From: Anaspis maculata
Lineage: Eukaryota; Arthropoda; Insecta; Coleoptera; Scraptiidae
Direction of reading: 5' to 3'
Length of the DNA: 64,000 nucleotides
Assembly: GCA_949128115.1 (NCBI GenBank)
Contig: OX421962.1
Location: forward strand, 57,887,787-57,951,786
Each line of letters starts with the position of its first letter. Positions within the stretch are counted from its first letter, which is position 1. Both the position numbers and the translations under genes were made by a program. Under the pieces are notes generated by a model, which saw only the letters and a list, made by a program, of their open reading frames with translations, did no database searches and was not told where the DNA came from. Positions 1 to 12,743 of the stretch are shown here, in pieces.

Positions 1-1885
1 TGCATCTCCCTCGATCCCTCAGCTTCTTCGCCACGTAGTTTGCATCGCAGGTTAATGATCCGTAAATCTCTTACGAAATGACAGCTCAAATCTACCGTGA
101 ATCTCCCGGCAAAAAATTACTTTTATAATCCGAATTCTGCATGTTTGTCAGCCATTGACTAATCGAACACTGCGAAGAAGAATTTCTCAACTTTATGATA
201 GGCGGCGGGAGGCGCGGAGAAACTGAAGACAATGCCATTAAAGTTCATTTGATTGCCCCCTTAAGGGAAATCTTAATTTGACGCGCAACCAGAGTTTATT
301 ATTATGGATTTCTTTTAATTGGGCGATGCTCGCGATTAACTCCCGCGGAAAATCGCATCGAGAAAAACCGAACGAGGAAAGTTTTTATCGCGCCTTTTTA
401 TATTATGCGATTTCGCTCCGATTATCTTTTGAAATCGCGGCTGGTGCTGTCCTGGAGTGTTCACTTTGATTGAAGAATTTAAATTAGACATAAATCAGGA
501 AAGAGACCCTTCGACATCCGCGATCCGGAAAATTTCATTTTTAAGGACGGAAATTACGCATCTAATCTGCCATTGATGAGGCCTCTAAAGCAGAAGTCGT
601 CAAATATGGATCGCTGATTCTCAATTAAAAATAATCCGCGCATCCAGGTAAGTATAGGCTATATGGTACCTATATAGGTACAGTCGCATTCTGGATGTTT
701 CATTAAAACTTCACTTGCTCGCATTCAAGTGCCACTGGCACTATGGGATTAGTTTACACCAGACAAAACAGAAAATTGGACGGCCAACGATGAAAACGTT
801 CGTGCAATTAAAGTTCTGGAAGGAAAAATTGCGTCCGCGTTGACCCATTTACCATGGCATGGATTTCTTTCAAAGTGTCTGCTGCGACGGGGCGGTATAG
901 AAATAACAAGGCGTCCCTTAGGAATCGTCGTTCCTTCATAATTAACAGAGCGTAATTGTCATCCTATTTACATAACAATGAAAGTTGTGTTTGCAGCTGA
1001 AAATTCCCCAAATTAAATTCGCTTCAGCGAAGATATAAAAGAAAATTAAATTTCGGTAATAGTGCAGTATGGCGGGCAGTAATAGCGCATCGTTTATATT
1101 ATACATTTTGCAAGAAAGTCTCATTCAAATGTGTTTCTCATGTAGCAGGTATTAGGGGGATGCCATGTCAGGGAAATAAACAGCAGTAGTGTCTCTAATG
1201 AGATGCTGCGTGCTATACATCAGAGCGCTGGAAGCTGGAACATGTAGGTCTTGATGTATAGGTATTTGCTATTCGTATTTGAGTAGCATATTTAGGGCTT
1301 TTTCGACGCCAGGTTGTAATTAATTAGTAACTTTGATGTCAATAATGTACGTCGGCTGATTTACCCGGAACCTAAATCTGGCGACGCACTGCCATCAAAT
1401 GTATGGTGGCCTAATACCTACTTCGCAGTCGAAATTCAGTTTTGTAGGTAATATCAACTGACACAGACCTTCGTCAGCTTTGAATTACTGGATTGAGTGT
1501 CTTCTCATTTTTTTTCAAATAAATACAATTCAAATACAGATCAGTCTTGATGATCATAAACAAAGGGCGCTGTTGTTCCGAAGTATAACTACCTACAGAT
1601 CATGTGAGTAGTGTGCAGCAATGTTGAGAACTTCAGTCAGTCTCAGTCGGGTAGACTCCTGTTCTGTCGCATGGTCTAAATCAGCTTCTGCACTTCAATC
1701 TAGCGCTTCTTGGGTCAAATCATCGATGTCACCTACTAACATTTTGCTCGAGCTATCGTCGTTAAGGTCGCTCTATGAAATTACGCAACGCGACCGCAGC
1801 CGCAACGCAATACAACAACAATAAAAAAGGTAATAATATACTAACTTCCAACCAGTAACCTGTGACATTGTCTCCGGATACCTAC
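1..1885. other. Noncoding stretch, no gene recognised
   Basis: Only short chance ORFs (67 codons or fewer) are present. I see no paired arms, no tandem array and no recognisable protein similarity. It reads like single-copy intergenic or intronic DNA. Confidence 0.5.
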
Positions 1886-1887
1886 AA

Positions 1888-2850
1888 GACCGTCAAGTCA
1901 CAAGCAGTGGGCCCTGACGATATCAGCCTAAAAATGTTGATATATTGCTGTTCTAGAATTTTGACCTAAGTATATCACACACATATTCAACTGCTGTATT
2001 GAGCGTTCCTACTTTTCAGCTTGCTGGTGAGCTTCAAATGTTGTCCCTGTTGCCAAAAGTATAATAATCCGAGTAGCTATAATGACATACGTCCTATCAG
2101 TATACTTCCCACACTTTCTAAACTCTTTGAGAAAGTAGTCCATGCGCAGCTTAAGGAGTTCGTAATTCGGAATGGTTTACTTCCCGGAACTCAGTCCGGC
2201 TTTCGCCCTGGATGAAGTTGCTCCACGGCTCTTTTGAGTGTCTCTGACGATGTGCTGGCTGCCACAGATCGTGATAAACTGACGACTTTAGTACTTCTTG
2301 ACTACTCAAAGGCTTTCGACAGATTAAATCATCGCTTGCTGTTACAGCCATATTAGGATACTTCGGGCTGTCAGAGGCTTCGGTCTCCTTACTAGGCAGC
2401 TATCTATCGGAAAGAGCTCAGCGTGTTAAGCTGAACTCCAGCTGCTCATCGTTTACACCAATATTGGCTGGTGTTCCGCAGGGCTCCATTCTGGCTCCCC
2501 TGCTTTTCATTATCTACACATCCGACCTTACCAAACGTCTGCGGAATTGCAAGAGTCATGCATGCCTACGCGGATGACACTCAGATTTACAAATCCTTCA
2601 AGACCTCCGAAATTAACAACGCTTGTCATGCTGTCAATGCTGACCTGGTTTCCCTGATTGATTTTTTGGAAAAATGCTCTCTCAGGTTTGGTAGAACCTC
2701 CACACAGAACAGGAATAAGGACCTCGTGAGAATTGGAATTGGAGGAGAGAGGTTGCAGCTAGTTGAATCCGCGAGAAATCTTGGGCTGATCATTGACGAC
2801 AGGTTCAGGTTTGACGAACACGTCGTTCACGTCATAAAGCGAAGCTGAAC
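1888..2850 (+). pseudogene. Decayed non-LTR (LINE) retrotransposon reverse transcriptase
   Basis: Remnant of a LINE RT, the enzyme that copies element RNA at the target site. Recognisable blocks in order are: GPDDISLKML (near 1910); YNDIRPISILPTLSKLFEKV (from about 2075); GTQSGFRPG ending at a TGA (2213-2215) where an arginine codon is expected; DYSKAFDRLNHRLL (about 2300), the first catalytic Asp block; GVPQGSILAPLLFIIY (about 2473); YADDTQIY (about 2570), the catalytic Asp-Asp block; and LGLIIDDRFRFDEHV near the 3' end. The blocks lie in different frames, with breaks near 2345 and 2560, plus the nonsense codon, so it cannot encode a working enzyme. No endonuclease domain was recognised upstream. 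The style is CR1/L2/Jockey-like, but the clade is not certain. Confidence 0.9.
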
Positions 2851-4826
2851 AGGGAATACTTGAACAGAAGGCACAGGCTACTTCTATGTGACAGTCTGGT
2901 TTTATCTTGCTTGAATCACGCTGATGTGGTATAGGGCCTTGACCGAGTACCTTTTGAAAACAAAGTATGGATCTCAAGTACGACTCGAAGGGAACACTGG
3001 GAGGGGACCTCTTTAATACAAGGTGAAGGATCTCAGAATAAGGAACTCATTTAAGGGACCTCTGGAGGTCCTCGAGGAGCCTTTATAGAGGAATGACAGG
3101 GAATATTATACCTTCGAGATAACCCAAGAGGGGAGCTAAGGGGACTTCAGTCACAAAAAGACCTCTTTCGACAAATTCCTGCAACGATACTGCTTCTGAT
3201 TCTCAATGAACACCAGAGCACAAAAATTAGGAGCTACTCCTCGTTGTAGATTACAGAAAGTTATACGCAATAGTATAGGTAGGGAGAGGGTACAACCATA
3301 GGATGGGTATGACAATAGGAAAACTTTTGTCTTCAGTATTCATCTGGCACGTTAGACTTTGATAGTGATATAAATGACAATACGGACTCGGCCAACGAGA
3401 CACTTTTTTTTTTGAAGTGGACACGTTCCCAAGAGGTGACCCGGATGCTGAGCCGGAACGGATGCGCTTTTCATCTCCATTAGACCTTGTGCTAGTCCCC
3501 TATGTTTGTGTTATGTCACTCCAGACTCCGATATCGTATGTCGCGAACGAGCTAGAAATTAGGCTCACTCTAGTATTTATTACTTCATCTCACCCCTACA
3601 AAGCCAGCCAGCAGCGCCTGGAGAGGTTGCGGCAAAGCAAAGCTTGGTGGCAAGAGAGCTTGGGGGTGTTAATAGCTACTGCAGCCGCAGCACTCCCAGA
3701 ATGTCTTCATTTTTAGTGATTTATGGCGATTTAATTAATGGAAGACGACGACTATAGAACTAGTTCTATGGCAGCGGAAGGGTGCGATTAAATTAAATAT
3801 ACGGCCGCGGACCGCGATATTTAATGCCATTACACTGCCACCATCAACAACCGCTTTCCAAGGTCCAGGTGAAAGGGTCATTTAGGGATTATTACATTTC
3901 GATTCGGTAAAACAAAAACGGTGCTTTTGCGCGCTCGCCGTGCCATCAAATGCGGAGCCCCGCGCCTACATGAAATTGCTTATCGAATGACATAACGGAA
4001 ATGTAAAGCAGTGGAGCGGTTTGCCGGTAAATATTGAATTCCTCCGAATTATTGAACGGCATTCGTTTTATGTAACTGGGTTACACTTCACCTCTATGCG
4101 AGTGATGAATTTATCCCTATTCTCTACAGGTATAGGTCCGGAGATCTCGATTTCAGGTGCCTAACACAAACCTCAATCATTCCAGTTCTAGATCACCAAA
4201 ATGTATTGCCATGAAAAATTTAATCTTTGTTAGTGTCCCAGATTTTTCATGTTTAATGTGATAGAGTCCTCTGTACGCTCCATGGATGGTACGCTCAGAG
4301 CGGCTCCGATGGAAAAATCCGAGAAAAAACTATCACAGCCGAAGACGCAGACGCAGACGATCGAATTTTACGGACGCCATCCTAAGACTCCCATTCGACA
4401 CAAAAAACTTTTTTTCTTAGAGTGAACTCTCCACAGTTTCGGCACGATAGGTCCGAGTGATTTTTCAATAAAAAAATTCTGCTAAAGATATGAAGCTGCA
4501 GATTTTCAAGCAATTTTCAAATTATTTTCACAACCAAATAGCTTGGCTTCACATGTTTTATGGAAAAAACCACCCGGACCTGTCGGGCTGAGTACTGTAG
4601 AGAGTCCACCGTGAGGAAAAAGATATGTTTTCTGATCAAATAAAGGCCCTAGGATGGCGCATTTGACTATCTTCGGCTATAATCGATTTTTTTCTGAATT
4701 GTTTCGTTCACCTGTTCATATGGATATATACGAAGTGGAATATCTAAATGCCAGTTAATAGAAAATCACCGGCTTCGATTTAGAGGCCTTCCAGTCGAAG
4801 CCTCCGTCGCCGGTTTGTTCACTGAC
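2851..4826. other. Noncoding stretch
   Basis: No gene recognised. The 99-codon ORF at 3417-3716 resembles nothing I know. A short imperfect palindrome (ATTAAATAT against ATATTTAAT around a CG-rich centre) lies at 3792-3825. Confidence 0.45.
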
Positions 4827-4869
4827 AAGCCGCTTTCTTTCGGCCAGTATCACAGATCAGGATCCTGAG
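4827..4869 (+). repeat. Fragment of the 16253-16400 palindromic MITE
   Basis: It starts AGCCGCTTTCTTTCGG and continues into a GATCAGGATCC-like stretch. This matches the left end of the palindromic element at 16253 with a few mismatches. Only this end is present; the rest is missing. Confidence 0.7.
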
Positions 4870-4921
4870 ACAAATGGTGAATTACCATGAGTTTTTGAGC
4901 TTTTGGCGCCAACGCAATATA

Positions 4922-6728
4922 CAGGTGTCCCGTGTTCAATAAGATTTTGCCAGTCGATAGAATATCAGAAAAGAATGAGACATGCATATAGAAATTTTGT
5001 TCAAAAACCCGTAATAACAGAGATACAGCTCTCCAAAGTTGGAAAACAAATACAGTTCTTTTCACCTAACCTTCATACTGTTCAACCGATTTGGGTCAAA
5101 TTTCTCACACGTATTTACTAACTATATGCCTATGAACCTCGGAAAACACATTTGGTGAGAACAGCCCCATGGCGTAGATAGGGGTAGTTGCGCCCCTTTT
5201 ATCGTCTCTAATTTTTTCCTCACTGCAAATTTTTCAAAATCAGTACCATTTTCGAGTTGTTCATTCAATTTTGAGCAAAAAGTTGCTCTTGCAAAATTTC
5301 GATATATGAGGCTTACTTTTCGAGATAACTCAGTTGGAAGATTTCTGATCAATCTTCCAACAAAATTTGCCTGAAATTTGCATTACTACATCATTGGAGA
5401 TGATCAGTTCTAAATTCACACAAGTGGTGTTGAGATCATCAAGTATCATAACGTAAGAACGATTTTTATCTGAACAATCCAGTGGCGTAGAATCAGGGGG
5501 TTTTCTATCGTACATCCACTTATCTGCTACGCCACTGGATATTTTTTGGAATTAATAACTTTTTTGAATTTGTCTTTTGATTCAGAAAAAAAAAATGCTC
5601 TTGTGAAATTTTGATTGGAGGCTTCGTTCTCGAGTTATTCAAATTTCAAAGATTGAGATCAATAAAAAAACCGTAAAATTCAAGTCCCTGCTATTTAGAA
5701 GCGATAGGTACATGACTGAAGAACAAAAATAATAATTGTAACATACATTGACTGACATGCGATTTTGTCTTCCATCCCGGCTTCTGTACCGCTAATGAAA
5801 TTTTTTTCCTAGTTCAACTTTCTTCAAAATTGATGAACTGTAAAATCAAGGTAATTGTAGGTATGAACTCACACAACGTAAGGAAAATCAAAAGAAAGTG
5901 GTACGTTATTCAACATGAATAATTGAAAACAAGATTGATTAAAGGATTTGCTGTTTTTCTCGAAATGCCAGCCATTTTTTCGACTCAGAGCTTTAAAGTT
6001 CGAATAACTCGAAAACGAAGCCTCCAATCGAAGTTTCACAAGAGGAACTTTTTTTTCTGAATCAAACGACAAATGCAAAAAATTATTGATTTTGAAAAAT
6101 ATCCAGTTGTGTAGCAGATAAGTGGATGTAAGTAAGAAAGCCCCCTAATTCTACGCCACTGGATTGTTTTGATCAAAATCGATCTTACGTTATAATACTT
6201 GATGATCTCAACATTACTTGTGTGAATTTGGAACTGATTATCTCCAATGATGCAGCAATGCAAATTTTAAGCAACCAAAATTATGAGAAGTTGCAAGATT
6301 AACTAGGAATCTTCAAACTGAATTATCTCAGAAAGTATGCCTCCTATCAAAATTTTGCAAGAGCAACTTTACGCTCAAAATTAAATGAACAACTCGAAAA
6401 TGGTACTGATTTAATAAAATTTACAGTAGGGAAAAATTAGGGATGATTAAAGGGGCGCAACCACCCCTATCTACGCCATGAGGCTGTTCTCACCAAATGT
6501 GTTATTCGAGGTTCATAGGCATTTGTTCAGGGAATACGTGCAAAAAATTTGACGAATCGGTTGACCATTATAAAAGTGAGATGAAAAGAACTGTATTTCT
6601 TTTCCAACTTTGAAAAGCTGTATATCCGTTATTACGGGTTTTTGAACGAAATTTTTATATGCATATTTCATTCTTATCTGATGCTCTATCGACTGGCAAA
6701 ATCTTTGCGATTAAACACGGGACACCTG
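4922..6728. repeat. Long-arm foldback element, CAGGTGTCCCG ends, TA-flanked
   Basis: Inverted repeat with arms of about 745 bp (4922-5665 and about 5990-6728) and a spacer of about 325 bp. The left end TA-CAGGTGTCCCGTGTT is mirrored by AACACGGGACACCTG-TA on the right. Further matched blocks are the stretch around 5150-5215 with its mirror near 6430-6500, and the CCAGTGGCGTAGAAT-type block at 5478 with its mirror near 6150. By eye the arms are roughly 80-85% identical. Flanking TA on both sides (4920-4921, 6729-6730) fits a TA target duplication as in Tc1/mariner-type transposition. No transposase ORF is visible, so it is non-autonomous. Confidence 0.88.
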
Positions 6729-6730
6729 TA

Positions 6731-7121
6731 TATAGTTCACCGAAACTCTGAGAACAAAGGCATCTCGAAATTTGACACTTTTTTTCCACTTCACAATATT
6801 TAGTGATACGTCATTGGAAAGGCCCTCAAAAGTTTCAGTGAAAAGTACAAAAAGTTTCCAAATTTTTCAAGCGTTTTCAATTTTCAGCTTGCAGTTGAAA
6901 AAATTCTCATTGATTCTCATTTTAATACATATAAATGTGTTTTTCCAGGTTTTTGTTTTCAATCATAAAATGAAAACCGCTGGAAATTTTAGGAAACTTC
7001 TTGCACTTGATCATTGGAACTTTTAAAGGTCTTCTCAATGTTGTATCACTCAATATTGTGCAGTGGAGAAAGAAATTGTTCAAAATTTTGAGGTGCCCTC
7101 GTACTCAGAGTTTTGGTGGAG
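6731..7121. other. AT-rich spacer between two foldbacks
   Basis: Unpaired AT-rich DNA with many TTTTCA and AAATTTT runs. No gene and no second copy were noticed in the window. Confidence 0.4.
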
Positions 7122-8611
7122 TAAAGTGCTCGCCAATTGAAATGGTCCACCCAAAAAATTTAGTCACATTCAAAGTGACATAACTCTTGAATGAATAAAC
7201 TATTTTGAATCGTTTTATGTTTTCTGATTAGTTCACGGATTGGATTACAACATGTCCTGGGCCGTTTTTGTTACAGGTGTTTCGTAATTATTATACAGGG
7301 CGCTCAATCAGGTACTGCAAAAATGGAAAAGTTTGAACTGGTCCCATTTCACAAAAAATGATTTTTGGTTTTTTACAAGTGTTTTCGGGGAGATGTTGTT
7401 CCTATACCTTGAGGTAGTTTTCAAAATTTTGAGTCTATCGCCTCCAATTACACAGTGATCTCAAAAATGCAACTTTCTGGTCTGGCATTTATATCTTTCT
7501 CAATTGTTAGTCGATTTTGGAAAATAAGGACTCTTGTTGAAGCTCAAGACTCAGATGAGAAGGCTCGAAGATCGGAACTGACTGGAGACAAAAGTTCTAA
7601 AGAAGCGAAGGAATCAAAAGTGACCCAAATATGAAGCACCCTAGAAATCAGGTTCAGACAAGGAACTAAACAAAAATCAAATTGCCTTCAAGCAGACATT
7701 TATTTCCGAATATTTTGAGGTATTTCCCGATTTTAAGTAATGAAAATTGTCGATGCGGGACCCATTTTACAAATTCACTTTCCAGAAGATAATACCGGAC
7801 CTTCCTCGACTGAAAATGCACGTAACCTAGGTTACCTTCTTATTGTCGAATGTTTCCTTCTTATTTAAAAAGATAGGCACCAGTTCTGATCATCGTAACC
7901 CAGGCTACGTCTATTTTTAGGTGAAAAATGTCCAGTGTTCTTCGTTGGAAGCATCCATTTCTGATTTGGATTCATTGCCACAATTTTTGCCCCATACAAA
8001 TGGGAAACACCTCACAATGTTCAAGAAGAATGGTTTGTTTGAAGATAAGTTGTTTTTTTGTTTATTACCTTCCCTAAACCGGATCTCTAGCAAATTTGTC
8101 ATTTGAGTCACTTTTGATTCAATCCCTTTTCCAGAAATTTTATCCAAAGTCAATTCTGAGCCTCGATCCTTCTAACCTGAGCCTTTAGCTTCAACAAGAG
8201 CCTTAATTTTGCAAAATCGACCAACAACGAATAAAGTTGTTACTGCAAAACTAAAAGGTTACATTTTTGAGATCACCCTGTAATTAAAGCAGATAGGCAA
8301 AAAATTTGGAAAACGATTCGAGTTATGGTTATAACAACTTCCCTGAAACACTTGGAGAAAACCAAAAACTATTTTTTGTGAAATAGGACCTGTTCAAACT
8401 TTTCCATTTTTGCGGTACCTGATTGAGGACCCTGTATAATTAATACGAAACACTTGTACCAAAAATAGTCCATGACATGTTGTAGTCCAAGACGTGAGCT
8501 AATTAGAAAACATAAAACGATTCAAAATAGTTTATTTATTCAAAAGTTATGACACTTCGAATGTGACTGTATTTTTTGGGTGGACCATTTCAATTGGCGA
8601 GCACTTTAGTT
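7122..8611. repeat. Nested long-arm foldback, inner element 7296-8434
   Basis: Arms of about 640-665 bp (7122-7760 and about 7945-8611). The outer edge AAGTGCTCGCCAATTGAAAT (from 7123) is mirrored near 8592-8611. Inside, a TA-flanked end TA-CAGGGCGCTCAATCAGG (7294 onward) is mirrored by CCTGATTGAGGACCCTG-TA (ending 8436). A further end-like motif TACAGGTGTTTCG (7272) is mirrored by CGAAACACTTGTA (8446-8458). This looks like one foldback inserted near-symmetrically in another, or an element with stacked ends. Arms differ by roughly a fifth. No transposase seen. Confidence 0.85.
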
Positions 8612-9474
8612 TTGTTGACATATCAAACTTGACCAGAAACGGCAGCTGAACCCAACAGTCGTTGCTGTAACTCGCTATCATTGATTGATCTCTTGAAAAA
8701 TGGAGGTGAACATGTTTCTTGAATGACCCTGTATGTTTAAGTTGAACCGCTAATAGCGGACGTGGCCGAGACACCGCAAGTACTAGGCCGAAAAATCCGC
8801 CATGGTAGCTACCAATACCAAATACTAGTTAATAATGAACGCATCAACGGGCACCAGTCGGACATTAAACACATTTGAGTGTAGTTTAAGTACAGAAAAT
8901 CAATCGTTGAATTGGATAATCGGTTACTGGTACTTACAGAGATCGATTCAGATGTGAAAATTTAGTTGTAATTTTGTTGAAAAGCTTTTCAACGAACAAA
9001 AAGTGACTAACTGTCACTCTAATAAGTTAGCAGTGACGACGAGAAACCTGGAAATCAGTGGTTCTCAATCTTTCTACTTACAATACGTTTTTTGAAGCCA
9101 AACAAACCTGATCGCACGTTTTCGAAGAAAGAAACACATTACTGTAGACGCACATTTTAAAATAGGAACGAGTACGAACGAATATATCTGCCTAACTCCC
9201 GGACTAATATCATGATTACTTTTCCATCCTATCGTATGTGTTAAAATTATGCTGCTTTGGAGGAAAATGTGGACATTTTTATATGTTCACCACTACAAAT
9301 CAAGGAACATTTCTGCAGCTGATGGATATTTAATTTCATTTTTTTAAGATTGGATTTTATACTTGCAGAACAATTCTTCTAAATAACAGTAATAATAATA
9401 ATATCTATACCAATATACCAAATTGAAATGCAAATTTCAAATTTCAGGCTTTCGAGAACTTGTCTTATGTTAGG
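8612..9474. other. Noncoding stretch with one orphan CCCTGTA end motif
   Basis: No gene seen. GACCCTGTATGT at about 8727 resembles a right terminus of the CAGGGTG family without a partner. The rest is unpaired AT-rich sequence. Confidence 0.4.
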
Positions 9475-9476
9475 TA

Positions 9477-9690
9477 CGATCGCGCGCAAAAAAAGACGGA
9501 GACACTGGAAATACTTTGAGACCTTAGATTTTAGACTTCTCTAGTGTAGTGGGGATGTTTGTATGCATTTTGCGTGCACACTTGTGTGATAAATCAACAT
9601 GGATAAATGCATCAACCTCACGCAACTGGAAGTTTGGAAACTCGACCCTCAAAATATTTTACGTGTCTCCGTTTATTTTGCGCGCGATCG
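9477..9690. mobile_element. Small MITE with CGATCGCGCGC terminal inverted repeats
   Basis: A 214-bp element. The left end CGATCGCGCGCAAAA, followed by a GACGGAGACAC block, is mirrored on the right by GTGTCTCCGT, then TTTTGCGCGCGATCG. Both sides are flanked by TA (9475-9476, 9691-9692). The ORF inside has no transposase similarity. The terminus is itself rich in CGATCG and CGCGCG palindromes, unusual in this AT-rich setting. Confidence 0.85.
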
Positions 9691-9692
9691 TA

Positions 9693-12466
9693 TACCATGG
9701 TATGGCGTCATTTATTTATTATTTGGCTGGTACACCACATAGCAGTTCAGTTTAAGTACAGGGCCATGTTATTGTCAAGAACTCAATGAGCGAATTTGAA
9801 TCTCAGCAACTTCTTGCTCAGAGCTATAGAAACTTTCTACGAATCAAGTACCTACGTCCTGCAGCTTTCCGGAGCATCATTCATGATCGGATTTCATGTG
9901 TAACTCGATTACATTTCACCTGGAATTTCTCCGTCCAGGCTTAATTAGGCTGGCGCGAGTTCAACCTGACGCCCTAGCCGGTCACTTTTTTCAAGCTTTG
10001 ATTAGCTTCTTTCAATAAAACGGAAAAGAAAACCATCCCACCTTATAGAGGAGAGTTTTATTTTTGCTCATCACGGATCGATACGGTGCGACGACACGGG
10101 GCATAAACCACTGATTTAGCAGCCTGCCCCCACCGCGTCTGCTACTACTGCCAAAACGAATGTAACTGACAGATTTTAGCTAAAACAAAACCTCATTATA
10201 CAAGACCGGTGGCAGTAAACCGAGGAGCTGTGGAGTCTTCTTCATTATCTGCCCTTGTCACTCAGCAAGGGTCCATATTTCATCTCCTCACGCTAGTTAG
10301 ACTGTTCCGCGTTATCCATAACGTTCTCGGTCTGACAGGAGAGATCCGGAAGAGGCCGGAACAGTCTCCCAAGAATGGATGCATGCAGACATTGACGTCG
10401 CGTCGGTGGATTAACTCTAAAATCCTGGGTAATTATTGTGCATCGGTTGCATTGCCATCAAGTAGCTGCTACCGGAGCTATAAGCTGATAACGTTCAGTC
10501 AGTCACTAACTATGTAGTTAGAGCTTATAAATAAGGGAGCTTATCTATCTTGTGCAGTACATGTCTTCCAGGTAGATATGCAGGCGAGGATATGAATAGT
10601 GTTACCAAGATGCCCCGTAATTGCGACATTGACGTCTTCGATTAGAGTAATGCCAAAAAAATGTAGTGTTTTCAAATTACTTGCACTGTCCCGGTTTCAG
10701 AGCAATGTGCCCTAACCTTATTGGCTGCATCCTACCTACCTAGAATCGATCAATTGCATTTTCTGAAGTCGCTCAAAACTCGAGCAATGCGGTGCCCGTA
10801 ACTCGATAATATAGAAATGAAGGGACAGGAGTTTTTGTTTATGTTGGCAATGTTTTCAGGGCTTAAAAAACCTAAATAAAAACGTGGTGGTTCCATGCAT
10901 GCCTGTATCTATGAAGCTATTTAATTTATCTTGAGCATTACCTATCTGAATAAAGAAACGCTAGGGGGGGGGGAGGGCATGGCGTGCAAAATCGTTTTTG
11001 TCTGCTTACTCTCGACATATTAACGTCACATGCACGCTTCCGTGACATACCTCGACTCCACCAGCATCCCCAGTATATCTCAGGATATCGGGAAACCATC
11101 ATGTAGATCACTGCCACCCCGCGGTACATCTTGATCGCATTTTTCCCGGAAAGGTGCCGATGCAGCATTCAAATTCCTCCGAGGATTTGAAACCGACCGG
11201 AAAAGAGCTTGAATTTTTCGCAGTTTACACCGTGTGAATTACAAAGTGGTTTGGACTCTGCGTGCGTTGAACAATTACCCATGAATATATACAAGCACAA
11301 TAACGCGAGATGTCTGGATCACTGGGTTTTGCACACACACAGAAATGAAATTCAAATTAACTTTATACGTGTATGCCTACCTGATGTAGCTGTTGGTATA
11401 ACTTTGACGAATTAATTAGCTCATTCAAGTGATTTGCACCCGGCGGGCGGCGTTGATATTCAAAAGATGAACGTTTAGAACGATGATGCGAACATTTCGG
11501 GCATTCATTGGTTTGCGTTCATCTTTCTGTTAAAAATCAACAGCCTGTCCCATTGTTGTCGCTCTGAAAAAGTCCATTAGCCCGCCTTCAGTGAACCTCT
11601 CCTCGGCAGAGTGAACAATTTGATTTTGAGACTTTTCCAAGGTGATATTGTAGCCAGCCGCATAACATATTCATACTCCACGATAATACATTCATTGTAT
11701 GTCATGACGTGCAATTTCACCCTGAGATGAAAAATTACTGCACGGATACAGGGTGTGTGAAATGTGATCAAATGCTTTCAGCCCCAGACACAATATCCGA
11801 AACCAAAACCGCACTCCATATTTGACCTATCGAATAAACAGTTCAGTGTCGCCTCGGGTACACTACCCACTATGGTCAAATGTGAATACTTCAGCTCGTA
11901 TATGCCGGGTATGCAATCCGAACCTCCATTCTCTGGAGGACATATTTTAGAAAAATAAAATCTAAAGCACGTACGTAGCAAACGCCACTGGTGCCCTTTT
12001 CTATTTCAGCCCGGCTGCAAAATCCACACGGATAGATACCAAATCATATTATTCTCTATACTACTATTCACGACGTTGATGTTACCGTTTCGGTCTGGGA
12101 TACAGATGCATATATGCTGAAATAATACTTGTTGTACTTATATAAAAAAAACTTTGGAGATTATCTTGTGATATACGTACGTAGACGCGTTTTATGTTCA
12201 AACTACTGACTGGTTGAAAATGTAGTGACTCTTTTAAAATTTAGTACACACCGTACGTCAGAATTCATAAACTTTACTGACAGGTTATCAAAAATCGAAT
12301 TTATTGGCGATATAAAAGACAGAGAAGAGGGTTTGGTTATGGCATGAATGTCAGTCGTGCGCCTCGTTGCTATTATTCTCATTCTACCGAGCGGAATACA
12401 ATAGATCTAACATTTATACGGTTTTCGTTTCGTTTAAATTTCAGCTGTGGTGATTATAATGTAATC
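9693..12466. other. Noncoding stretch
   Basis: No gene recognised. ORFs here are 102 codons or shorter and unlike known families. A C/G homopolymer region lies near 10967, and an orphan TA-CAGGGTGTGTG end motif near 11748. No long inverted or tandem repeat noticed. Confidence 0.4.
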
Positions 12467-12468
12467 TA

Positions 12469-12589
12469 CGGTATGTTCATTAAAAAAATCAATAATGGGA
12501 GGCCGTGGACCGATGATAACCTGGCCGTTTTCTGATCGAATGGCCTGCGTCACAGCCTCCCTTTATTGAAGTTTTTAATGAACATACGG
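12469..12589 (+). mobile_element. MITE family A, copy 1 (CSGTATGTTCATT ends)
   Basis: A 121-bp element flanked by TA (12467-12468, 12590-12591). Ends GTATGTTCATTAAAAA and TTTTTAATGAACATAC are inverted, and inside them lie CAATAATGGGAGGC and GCCTCCCTTTATTG. The same element sits in the opposite orientation at 23482-23603. No coding capacity. Confidence 0.9.
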
Positions 12590-12627
12590 TAGTATGATGA
12601 ATTCTTTCAACTAATACTTACGTGCTA

Positions 12628-12741
12628 TCGTGTGATGAAATGAATTTTTGATTTAGGCAGGCTGCGCCCTATCCAAACGCAGCTTCGCACTCCTGAATTT
12701 GACCCTTGCTGCCTGAGTTAAGAATTCATTTGGTCACACGA
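12628..12741. mobile_element. MITE family B, copy 1 (TCGTGTGA ends)
   Basis: The left end is TA-TCGTGTGATGAAATGAATT; the right end reads AATTCATTTGGTCACACGA. Inside lies GGCAGGCTGCG, with GCTGCCTGAG near the other end. The left flank is TA and the right flank is CA, one change from a TA duplication. Related to 28408-28527 and, by its ends, to 50262-50304 and 52963-53497. Confidence 0.85.
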
Positions 12742-12743
12742 CA

